Assembly (NCBI RefSeq): GCF_009730915.1
Contig: NC_052489.1
Coordinates: 2,445,622 to 2,509,621 of the forward strand
Source: Dioscorea cayenensis subsp. rotundata
Taxonomy: Eukaryota; Streptophyta; Magnoliopsida; Dioscoreales; Dioscoreaceae
DNA: 64,000 bases
Direction of reading: 5' to 3'
Part shown: one piece after another, positions 35,139 to 46,898 of the stretch
Layout: each line of letters opens with the position of its first letter
Numbering within the stretch: the stretch's first letter is position 1
Translations under genes and position numbers: made by a program
The notes under the pieces: model-generated
What the model was told of the DNA's origin: nothing
What the model saw: the letters and a program-made list of their open reading frames with translations, nothing else
Database searches by the model: none

Positions 35139-38100
35139 TTATTAAAGATAGTTCATATGAAGGTTATTCATATACTAGCAAAATTAATCAAATAGCTAGC
35201 CCATTTTATCACATATATACATATTTTTCACATTAGCTAAAAGGATGATTTAGCTTTTGATTAAATTAATTTTGAGAGATGTTATGTATAAATTGGAAAT
35301 AGGCTTGGTCCTCAGAGCACAAATTAAGTAAATATGTTGGCCTAAATACTGAACAGAACTGTTCACAATGAATTGAAGCCCAGGAAGATGTATACCCTTG
35401 AGATATTTGCCATACTATCAAATTTGATCAAACAACTCTTCCAAAAGCATTAATTGGTTTCTTTCTTATATTAGATCTCATAAATGTCTGACTTTTATCT
35501 TAGTTTTAGATACTATTTCACAGCAGTGAATAAACATTTTTTTTTAAAAAAAACTCACATGACAGGATACAACAACTTGATTTTATAATCAAATGCTATA
35601 CTTAAAAATCAAATTACAGTGCAGGATATTATTAGTCACCTAAACACACACACACCACATAGAAAAATAAATGTAGTAATACTCATACTTGAGATCTTTT
35701 GACGACTGCCAATTACATCTTGGGGATATCAACAGTAAAAACATCCATGCAAAAAAACCAGTAAAAACATACCAATTGGAAATGTACGTGTTGTTTTACA
35801 AAACCAACTTAATCCTTAAAAATCAGTCAAGCATGATCAAGAGCACAATATCTTTAGATATATCATGGGAATATATGATTTAGTTTCTCTAGCTTTTGCA
35901 TCAAGATTCTAATGCTTGGAATTAACAAAGCAAGCAATTTAGATATTGTATGCATACCTCTATCGAGCAAGCAAATCAGCATAAGAAATGACAAGTAATC
36001 ATCTTATATATTCCAAAGTTCGTCGGCAGTATTTTCATTGGGGTTTAAGATACATGCATCAGAGAATAAAGAAATATCAAAATGATCATATGCCAAACAA
36101 TATCATCAAATCTTGAAGTTTCTTAACTATTTCCTCAACTCTTAATTAATAAACCGAAGAAGTCAATTGAAGAATATAATATAAGAAAGAATAAAAATGG
36201 TGATAAGAATATATATGACCATAATTGGATTATGGTTTGCATATCTATCTATGTTCGTTGATCATTTTATCCCATGATCGTACATGATAAAGTGAGGGTT
36301 TGAGACTTCTTGGAAATTAATGGATGATTCTTTTCTTTCATTGAGACAACAATGGTCATGGAATAGCATATTCCATTAGATATAGTTCAATTGATGTAAG
36401 TGACCATAGAACAATATCTATCTCCAACTAATTAATATACACATAGTGTAGTTAATTTTTTCATTCATTTATTATAACTCATGCATGAATTGTTCCTCAT
36501 ATGCAAGATCTACTTGTTAGAAACTTGGATGCATGTATACTCAAAGAACAAGTGTAGAATATAATCAGGATCTACTAAGAACTTTTAGGATTGCTAGATC
36601 ATTAATTAGATCAAAAAGAAGAATATGATGTTCATTAATTAGCCTATATATGTAAGTTGACAATCTTTGTAAAGAAGTTGGCAATTAAAAGTGAACAAGA
36701 TCTAAGGCCACAATTTATGGACTTTGCTTTTGCCACTTGCCCAACAAAAGTTATATATTAATATGATCACTTTGCATGTGCATATGAAGAATATAATACA
36801 TCAAATCCTACTATGTTTTTCTACTTACTGTTTTTTTTTTAAAAAAAATATAGTTATCAATTTTTTTTGTCATTAATATGTTATATATGCTTGATTTAGC
36901 ATGCAAGTGTCTTCAATAATAACACATTGTCAAGTTGAACTGTTCTGTTATGAAGACATGATTGGGGGAGTATTCATTGAAGATAAAAGAAGAGCCAAGT
37001 TCATGAGCACACATGAGATCAATAATAGAGAGTTAACAAAAAGTAACAACTATACATGATCATTGATGCTCCAAATTATATGACAATTGATAAACAAAAA
37101 GGCAAGATCTGATTTGATGCAATGGATTTGATCTATGTCTTAAGTTAAAGCATAGATTTCTTTTGGAGTACATAAGGTTTAATTTGATAAGCTTTCTTTT
37201 GATTACTTTATTATGAATCTATAGAGATATGAAAGCCTTAAAGTGGTTTGTTGGGATAATTAGGTAGGCTCCACTTGGGTAGTTAATCTAGTTAATCTTT
37301 AGAGAGTGTCCCACAAAAGATTTTATGTGCATATTAAAAACATTGGCATCAAAAGCATCTCCCAATTATATTTCCATAAGCTTTGTGCTACTCATTATTA
37401 ACCATTCACTTACAAAGTAATACTATTTTATTACCTAACTAATTATCACGCGTAAACCATATTAAGAAAACATTAATGTATGCATCTAGAGATCTTGTAT
37501 CTCAATGTTATCTAATTACAAATTAAAACTCAAAAATTAGGTCCGATTCAATATATCTCACTAATATGATTATTATTGTATTTTCTATAACTTATTAATT
37601 AGCCTTTCCTTGATTGGTTTCATGTCATTTTCTTGATATCTTACTTTCTATCATGCTTAGCCTAACTTATTGAGAAAAAGTTGTTCCCAAAATTCCCTTT
37701 CCAAACTTGACAACTAGTCACCCAATAAAGACTCAAAAGAAAATATACTTAATATATATTCTATGGTTAATTAATTACAAAAGCTAATGCCAAGAAGGTC
37801 AATAATGAACAACATAAAATGTTCTCATTGTAACCAAAGTTCAAAGTTTCTCCCAACTTTCTGATTCAGCTAGCACAATTAAGGGGGACAATGGAGGTGG
37901 AAATACACTTAAACCCTAAAGTTATAAGAGTTAGTTGCTTCTTGCCAACTCTGAGGCAGTGATGAATTTAGGTTGGCAATGTGCTAGCTCTAATTGAGTG
38001 GGTCTGGTTGTTTGATCTCTAGCTACCATATACAATGAACCAACATGATTATTAATTATATGTTGGTTAACCTTTGGCTTTCATAGGACAAGTACTTGGT

Positions 38101-38481
38101 CCTTCAACATACAACATTGTCCTGCCATATCAACACACCAAAGTGCATGCGTGCATGTTGTTTGGTAGACATGCATTGCCTCACTCCAACTTCAGACCAG
38201 AGTAGAGGACTCAAATCTAATTAACCCTAGACAGCTAGCTAGCCCTAACATGATTTATTTCATATGACTAGTTGGTCAACATTTTTGTCTGGCTAGGAAG
38301 GTGCATGGCCAGCTTCTCATGTACTCATCATGCATGCTTTGTGGTTAATGAATCACGTCAACAAAGCAAGCTATATGTCACTCTACATACAACCAGCACA
38401 TTGTTTGTGAGACTTCATATCAATCAAAGTATGTTAGATCCTATATATATATATATATATATATGTATTTGTGAGTTGAGT

Positions 38482-38512
38482 TGCATGCACGCATGCATGC
38501 ATGCATGCATGC
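38482..38512. repeat. (GCAT)n microsatellite
   Basis: GCATGCAC then about six GCAT units. Alternating GCAT is self-complementary and contains overlapping RY-type CATGCA motifs, which bind B3-domain factors. Confidence 0.85.
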
Positions 38513-41090
38513 TATTTAATTTCTTGACTTACGTGTGTCTGGTGTGTAAAGTGTTTGGAAAGTCCCATGTGGCATTTATTAATATATTTCTAAATTAGAA
38601 TGATATGCTAATTTAGTCATTGCCAACAAAGACTCTTCATTACTTTTCTTTTGTTAAAATAGAAAAGAAACAATAGTTGCAGATCCCTGTACTAGTGTAG
38701 CCTGAGTCTATATTAAGCACATGATCTAATAATTAAGAAATTGTTATTATTTTTTAACATTACATTAATTGATTTCTAGGAAGGTTCATGACCATTAATA
38801 TTTAATATAGACTAGCTTCCACTTAATTTATAACAAACTAAATATTTGCCAATTATTGATGGCAAACTACTACATATATTAAAGAAGTACTAACCTCATG
38901 ACTTCTTGGGCAATTATTGGTGCAAATGCATCTTCAAAGGTGCAACGTATACACAAATTACACCATAAGATCTTGTTAGGATATTTATTCAAACCATATA
39001 TAATTAACAACATATCTTTGAGGCACTTGAAAGCAAGATTTAGAAGGAATTTATCATTATAATTATATAAGTTCAAAGTTGAATCTTCTCACAGAGATCA
39101 GACAGAGAGAGATATGAACCACAAGTCTGGTCTTTCCACCAACTTTGTAGCATTTGTTTTCTAGTTCTTTTTTCTTCTTTTTAGTGACAGAACATTCTCC
39201 AAAGTCCTAACCTACCCACCTGAGTAGTGAAAGCAATAGAGAAGCACAGCCTTTCCATGTTTGGGCTTTTCCTAGACTTCTTAGCTTTACAGTAGCTCCT
39301 TCCCATAAAGCCGATTTGTCCCGTCCCTTACCATCAAGGGCACCCTCTACAAACATCAAACAAACACCCTTCATGTCTTCCACAGTAGAATGAAAAGATT
39401 GAGAAAGATATATAAGTTAGAGCAGTACATAACTACGTGAAAGTGCTGCATGCCTGCATGTGTTTCCTCTGCAACCCTAGAGCTAGGGATAGAGATCACA
39501 AAGTTAGGGGACAAATGGCTCAATGAGAGGGTTGTTTAGGGGAGGGGCCCCCCCCTTTGTGGGAGGAGAGCTCTAATGAAAAAATGAAGCCTTGTAGAAC
39601 ATGCATGGTGGTACTTCATATTTTCTATGAATTAAACTGCATGCAAATAAAACCATGTACGCATGCATTCACCACCTTTTGAGAAACAGATATAACTTCT
39701 TCTTATTTGGACAATAAATTCAAAGGTCTCTGAAACTCTCAGTTCTTGCTCCTGTCTCCTTGACCAAATGTTTTTTTTAAAGTTTCTAGATAACCTTTCT
39801 ACCATACATACATACACACACATATATATATATATATATATATCTACTTATATCTTTATGAATTAATGTTTTCAATGTTCAATTCACATATGTATATATA
39901 TATCAGTAATATATAATTTATGTTGTTAAAACAATCAAGAAATACAAGAAGAACTAAACAGTGCTCTAGAATTACATGCATTAATATTAATAATCACATT
40001 TATCATTATCAACTTCTTTATGTCCACATCTGGTTGCAAGGACAAAAACATAAAGTCTTAATGAGAGAGAAAGGTTGAATTGATTCAAGATGAAGTTATT
40101 TCAAATGAATAGTTATTTATTTAGTTTCTAAAAAACCATGACCATTTTATCACATTGATTAATTAATGTTTCTATAGTTATTCAGCCGTGGAAGTTTGGA
40201 GAACTATACAGTACTGTTTGATAAGTGATATAACACAACAAAAGGAATCAAATGTCTTGAAAATTTTTTAAGCAAGAGAATCTCAAGTTTTCTTCTTCCA
40301 TGTGAGTTTAATTAGTCAAATGTAGATGAATTTTGGAAACTTTGTTCTAGATCATTACAAGTCCTTTGTATCATGCATGTTACTATTTGTATCACAGTCT
40401 TCTTTATTTAACCAGAAAAAACCATCATTTTCTAATAATAAGTAAACTTTAATTAATTAGCAGATCAATTACATACATATAACAAAGAGTTTTTAACAGA
40501 TACAATGAGAGATCTAAAACTTCCATTTTTGTATCATTAATTTCTAGAATAAATCTCAAACTATTATAATTGACTTTCTTCACATAGATACAAATACTCA
40601 TGCAAAAATCTAGAACCATAAGAGTCTCATTAGAAAATTAATTAATTACTTCTCTTAAATATTGTTTTTAAAAAATATTTCATGCAAAAATTCCAGAACC
40701 ATAAATTTATTTCTTCTTTTAGAGTATTTTGTAATTAAATTTATTTATCTAATAATTTTTTCCAAGAGAAAAAAAAAATCAAAAGATTTAGTAGAAGTCT
40801 ATGTAGTGAAAAAGCAACTTATTAATCACCATTCATTAGTACGATGAGAAACGGATTGAGGAATCCGTTTCCCACGTTTCCTTCCCCAAATCAACAGACA
40901 TAAACGGAGTTAAACTACGTTGTCGTTGGTGGGCCGTTACGTGAAACACGTGCACCAGGCCACCAAAGAAGCTCGTGGCACGTGCCAAGAAGGTGCCAAG
41001 CTGGCACTAGATGCTGCCTTGCCTTCCACGTGGATGTGGGCCCCCTCCTTCTCTTCCCGCCCCCTCCACCGGGTCCCACCACCTACTCCT

Positions 41091-41197
41091 TCTCCTCCCT
41101 ATAAACACCCCACCTCTTCTCCCTCTATTTCGCCACCCATTTTCCAAACAGAGCTCTTCTCTTCTCTTCTTTTTCACTCTGTAGAATCTCGCCGGAG
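41091..41197 (+). promoter_or_regulatory. TATA box and 5' UTR of the TPP gene
   Basis: CTATAAACACC at about 41098-41108 is a good plant TATA box 90-100 bases before the start codon. The leader is CT-rich (TTCTCTTCTCTTCTTTTT). Upstream, CACGTGCC-type G-boxes lie near 40947-40984. Confidence 0.7.
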
Positions 41198-42084
41198 ATG
41201 ACGAAGCAGAATGTGGTGGCGCCGGAGGCGGTGGCAATACCATACCCACCACTCAGAGTAGCCTCCTCCACGGCGGCGCCAGGAGGTGGAGGGGCAGCAG
41301 GCTACCCCATCCCAAGAAAACTACTAACAAAGTTGGAGCTTGGTGGAGCTACCAATGGCTGGGTTGAGTCCATGTTAGCCTCATCGCCAACGCATGCCAA
41401 GGCTTCCGCCGCCGCCGCCGTTGCCGCGGCGGCGCTTGACGGCAACACTAGCTCTTGGACTGTGAGTTGCTCTCAAACTCAAAGATGAGATTTTTATTGT
41501 TTTTTTGGGTCTCTGTTTTTTAATTGTGAGTTTGGAGCAGGTGAAGCATCCTTTCTGCACTTGAGTTGTTTGATGAGATTACGAAGATGTCTAAAGGGAA
41601 AAGAATAGTGATGTTCTTGGACTATGATGGGACTCTTTCTCCCATTGTTGATGATCCTGACCTTGCTTTCATGTCTGATGCTGTTAGTGTTCTTTAACTC
41701 AAGCTTATTTATAATCAGCTTGTAATTCTTTCTTTGTTTTTGGATCATCATTGTGCTAAAGTTTGCATCTTTTTTAATCACTTTGTTTTTCTTAGATGAG
41801 AACTGCAGTGAGGAACGTTGCCAGATGCTTTCCGACAGCTATCGTTACTGGTCGGCGTCTAGATAAGGTACATTTAGATGTTCTTGTTTATTACTCCTCT
41901 TTTGCATTTCAATCCATGATTTTGTTTGATGTTTAACCTCTTTGGGATTATACATGCATATAGGTGTATGAGTTTGTTAGATTGGCTGAACTTTACTATG
42001 CTGGTAGTCATGGAATGGACATCAAAGGACCAGTGAAAGGACCACGCCATGCAAAAACCAAGGTATATATATAAACATATGTAC

Positions 42085-42139
<55 letters not shown>

Positions 42140-42770
42140 TAGAGATGAGTTGTAACTTGTGTTTCTTTAATTAATGAGCTTGATGTTCATTGTCTTTGTG
42201 GATGTAGACCAAAGCTGTTCTCTTTCAACCAGCAAGTGAGTTCCTTCCTATGATAGACGAGGTAATTAATAACATACTTTTAAAAAGATAATTACTTTGA
42301 GCTTTAATTATATAATTAACTTCTCTTGAATCAAAGATTGAAGCTTTCTTACTGTTTGTAGGTTTATAAAGCATTGTTGGTGAAAACCAGGTCAATTCCA
42401 GGGGTTAAAGTGGAGAATAACAAGTTCTGTGCATCAGTTCATTTCCGATGTGTTGATGAGAAGGTAATAATTAATTAAGAAAGAGATAAATTAATTAATT
42501 AATTTCTATATAGCTTTTGCCTAATTAAAAATAAATAAATAAATAAACTTTTTCCCTTTTGCCAACTTTAGAGATGGAGTGCATTGGCTGAGCAAGTGAG
42601 ATCAGTGCTCAAAGAGTATCCCAAGTTAAGGTTAACACAAGGAAGAAAGGTGTTAGAGATACGTCCCACCATTAAATGGGACAAAGGCAAGGCCTTGGAG
42701 TTCTTATTAGAGTCTTTAGGTAATAATTAATTAATTAATTAATTAACAAAACTTGTTAATTAAAATCTCT

Positions 42771-42804
<34 letters not shown>

Positions 42805-43310
42805 CTCACACTAATGTTATATATATATATAGGATTTGCCGACAATGAAGAAGTGTTTCCGGTTTATATAGGTGATGATCGCACCGACGAAGATGCTTTC
42901 AAGGCATGAGTAATAAACATTTCAATTGTTTACCATCATGTTCACATATATATATATATATATAGAGACAATTAACAAGATGGTTAATGTTACAGGTGTT
43001 GAGAGATAGAGGACAAGGGTTTGGTATCCTTGTCTCCAAATATCCAAAGGAGACAAACGCTTCATATTCACTCCAAGAGCCATCTGAGGTAAAGTGTTTG
43101 CCAACAATGTCTTTCAAAATGAGTTGGGATATTAAATGTTAAGGTCCACTTCCATTATAGTAGTCATAGAGCTAGGACCACAAAGTTGATGTCTAAAATA
43201 CCAAACCTTAACTTTCTTCTCTTCTATATTGTTTCTTATAGGTCATGAACTTCTTGCATCGCCTTGTAGAATGGAAAAGAAGCTCTCTCAAGCATCATTC
43301 AAGGGTATAA
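41198..43310 (+). CDS. TPP: Trehalose-6-phosphate phosphatase, with frameshift in exon 2
   Basis: Ten exons: 41198-41461, 41541-41682, 41796-41867, 41964-42062, 42208-42261, 42362-42463, 42572-42719, 42833-42903, 42996-43088, 43242-43310. They would give about 370 residues. TPP dephosphorylates trehalose-6-phosphate, the sucrose-status signal; plant TPPs control inflorescence branching and stress responses. HAD-phosphatase motifs are present: [10 protein letters not shown] (nucleophile Asp), [21 protein letters not shown], and [14 protein letters not shown]. The Ala/Gly-rich N-terminus with [10 protein letters not shown] is family-typical. Exon 2 is 142 bases where 141 would keep frame; its TTT at 41552-41554 appears one T too long, and as read translation ends at 41562-41564 (95 residues). 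All other exons are in frame with all catalytic motifs. Intron 8 uses a GC donor. Confidence 0.9.
42101..42137. repeat. (GA)n microsatellite after a TA tract in TPP intron 4
   Basis: A TA run at about 42085-42104 passes directly into about 16 GA units. GAGA-type repeats can bind BPC factors in plants. Confidence 0.85.
42904..42995 (+). other. GC-AG intron in the TPP gene
   Basis: The exon ends GCTTTCAAG and the next bases are GCATGAG, with no GT that would keep the reading frame. The acceptor is ATGTTACAG at 42995. Using the GC donor joins DEDAFK to [10 protein letters not shown] exactly as in TPP proteins. GC-AG introns are a small minority in plants. Confidence 0.85.
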
Positions 43311-44220
43311 TTAACTTAAGGAAAAAGTAGAGAAGATGAAGGTGAAACCACCCCAACCATTCCACCATGAAAGCTATGGATGCATGATATATATTAATAT
43401 ATTTCATATATATATATATATATATATGGTTATGTATTCTCTCCAACAAACATTGGAGAACTACTTTTGTACTTTACCCCCTCTTTTTAGGGGGTTCTCT
43501 TGTGGGAAAGCATACCAAAACAGGCTTCCTTGCCACCACACAAGAAGTTTTCAACTCTTGTAATTATTTTCTATGTATAATCCAAAAGAATATAGAATTT
43601 TCAACCCTTGGTTTCCAATTCATGCAATGGTATATGCTCAACTTGTTGCTATAATCATGAGAATATGGTTCTCATGAATGTTGTTTAATTATAAGTTCAG
43701 TGAATTGAATCACATGTTGGATTGGAAGCATATAATAACTATATGTAAATATATATATATATATATCTAAGAGCCTCATCAAAATGAGACAAAGTTATAT
43801 GAATCTCTTAATAGTCTATTGTGCATGCGCTACCGATCTCCAGTTTTGTTATGTTATCATTTGCATTATATATAATAGTTATTTTTTTATTCAACAAATT
43901 AAAGTCTATATTCTACTACCACTAAATCTGAATAATAGAGATATATGAGCTCTGTTATTCTAAAGAACTTGAGGTTTAATTTTGATGAATTATGTTTATG
44001 TTGAGCATAAATGAACTTAAAGATTCAATTGAGTTAATTAATTTCAACAAGTTAATCATTTAGAGGTTTAGTGGGAAACGCTTCCACCCAAGTTATAAAT
44101 GATTGGTAAAAAACTCTTTTTCCAATTGTTCTTGTCATGCTTTAGATAGAAAAATCATTTTCTTAGAATATTTAGAGATTTGTGTGTTAAAAAGATGAGC
44201 TTTTCCAACAGCCAATGGCA

Positions 44221-44284
<64 letters not shown>

Positions 44285-46898
44285 CAAAAGAGATATTCAT
44301 TTCTTTCTGAGTTCTTAGCCTTAATCTTTTAGGATTAGGGTAATCATAAAGACTATTAATTAACTAAGTGTTAAAAAAAATAAAGGAACTTAATGGAGAT
44401 CTTGATTTGCTAAACAAGTATGTAGCTTCAATCATAGTACTTGAGGCTTCCTATTTGGAAACACCCACCCACTGTCCTTACTTTGCATTGAATACAATAA
44501 TACCATCGATCTCTATCCAGTTTTACATTCATTTATGAATCAAAAAATGATGATGATCATAAGACAGAAGAAGATTATAGAAAACTGAAGAGAAAGCTAA
44601 TTAATTAATAAAGGAAAAGAGATAAAATATCATGAGTCACTATCCAAGTTCATGTTGAAGACTTGACTGCAAACAGTTAAAGACACAAGATTCAAAGGCC
44701 TAAAGAATCAAGTGTCACACATCCACATTATGTGAGAGTTGAGTTCTCACTGCTCCCCCATATCCCCACAAACCTATACTTTTGAGTAGACTGAAAAACT
44801 AGAATATAATAGTGAGAGTTTGGCTTAGATTTATGGTGCCATTATCCATGAGATCCCAACTCAATGTACAAGCAAGATACTTACAAATAGAATAAGATTT
44901 GCAACCATTATAGGGTGCAGCAGAAAATTAGTAATGTAATCCTTGCTCTCAGACCAAGGAGCATAGGCAAACTCATTGGTCACATGACTCTAACTATAAG
45001 TTATATGTTGTATAGATATATATGAATATATATATATATATATGTATGATATTTCACTGGTTACCTTGGAGATCAGTTATTAGAGCCACACACATGGCAC
45101 ACATGAAAAGAAGAAGGTGGAATCTCAGCATTTTCAAGGCTTATAGGCATGGCATGAATGGGGAGAGCACCCACTAATGTTTAAAAGAATGCTTCCATTG
45201 GTTGAGTTGGAGTTGGATTCCACTTTGTGAAACTTGAGAGAAATGTGGAAAGATGGTGTCCACTGTGTTCAACTCATCATTGGTGCCCTTCTTTTGCACT
45301 AAACTATGTCCTCATTATTGATACTTTCTTCTCCACAAAAGAATATTTAAAAAAGATATTGTGAATTTCATGCATTTGAAATATATATATCAAGAAGTTG
45401 GCTAGAACCAAATGGAGAACTACTGCATGTTTTCAAGATTCCTTAATGGATGGTTGGGTGCATGGTTGTTATCTCATGATGACCATCTTGTACATGTTGA
45501 GCATGAGTGTAAAGATGCTAGTGTGAGCTTGATGATGAAGTTAAGTTGATGGTGGAGTGGATAACAGTCTAACAGAGAGCACATGAATCAACAGTGATGG
45601 CAACTATGTAATGTAGGAGAAGGCAATGGGATCTAGATTTGAAGCCCTGAAACAACACATGGCACAACAGTGTTATACTATATATTGACATAGAAAGGAT
45701 TTGGATTTGACATCTTTATTACTTCAAAGTACAAAAAGACAACATGTACCATGTTTTTCTTGATGTTTTCTTTTAATAAAAATAATTAATCATCTTTTAT
45801 AAACTATATATACATATATATTTTAAATATCACACTCTCATGGTGTGGATAATTAGTGAATATATATATATATATAATAAAACAACAGTGGGGTGGCATT
45901 ATCAATGGTTAATTAATTAAAGAACAAGAAGATATATTTGTCAATGTCTCTATTTGAATTATGTTGCATTAATTATTCATATTATTATTTTAAAAAAGAA
46001 GTTGAAATTACACCTAATTAAAGAAATGTTTTTGTCATAATCTTAGGTTGTTGTAAGTACTCAATCAAAGAATATGTTGTCCACAACACTAAAAATTTTT
46101 TTTTATTTTGAGTGATTTATTAAAGAAATGCTTTTGCCATATATATATATATATATAAAAAAATGCAATATGATGTGGGCTAATGCACAGTGTAATAATG
46201 GTCTTCCATGTTTATCAGGAATCATAACTCCATAATGGTAAATATCTCTTTTTCTTTACAATTTAGGAGGAATCGAAAATACAATTGCCCACAAGAAATT
46301 GAGTTAACAATAAATGAACAATACTCCATAATTTTAAATTTTAAATTAAATATTTAATATTACTCTTGTTGATGATGTCATCAACGACTACAAAAATACT
46401 TGAGGATCATAAATATAATAAAAAATTAGTGAAAAAAATCAATGCAAGTTGCAACTAAAAGTGATTATAAATAGGAATTTATAAAATACCACGATTATTA
46501 AAATTAATTTTTTTTATAACATTTGCTTCCAACCCCTAATTAACTCCAATCTGCCCTAATGACCATCCTAGCAAATATTAGTATCACCCTATTGGGTAGT
46601 CTAGGGTGAGTGGATATTGTTTTGGCAAATATCAGCCAAAACTTCATGGGCTGAATACCCTTCCCAAATTTGGTAGCTTTCCAAAGCCCAATAACAACAA
46701 GAATGGGCTTTAAAGTAACAGCCCAATAGTCCTTATCGGGTCGGGTAAAAAAATCTAAAATCCAAGACCCGCTTCCTGCTTCTCCTCTTATCTTCAAAAC
46801 TCAACCATCCAAAATACATCAAGATTCGTGCTCATATCGTCCTTCTCAAAACTCAATAGAACCAAACCCCCGATGAACTCCCGCGCCGTCCCGCCACC
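43311..46898. other. Intergenic region with microsatellites
   Basis: TPP 3' UTR to about 43640. Then AT-rich DNA with (CA)n at about 44222-44269 running into (TA)n, and TA tracts near 43748, 45023, 45860 and 46139. The final 300 bases become GC-richer and lead into the PPR gene. No gene, RNA or transposon end recognised. Confidence 0.5.

Larger units (their letters stand above)
34179..41090. other. 6.9 kb gene desert
   Basis: No ORF with family resemblance on either strand. It contains simple repeats: (TA)n at 35081-35136, 38444-38463 and 39822-39841, and GCAT repeats at 38482-38512. The block at 39120-39600 is less AT-rich and looks promoter-like or transcribed. I scanned by eye for common plant microRNAs (156, 159, 160, 164, 166, 171, 172, 319, 390, 393-399) and saw none. 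Confidence 0.4.

Noticed and set aside
38879-39076. Minus-strand frame with a segment resembling miR530 (TGCATTTGCACC)
   Set aside because: Only 12 bases match, the rest differs, and no hairpin partner was seen.
40920-41201. 93-codon frame ahead of the TPP start
   Set aside because: It lies across the TATA box and 5' UTR of TPP and shows no family resemblance.
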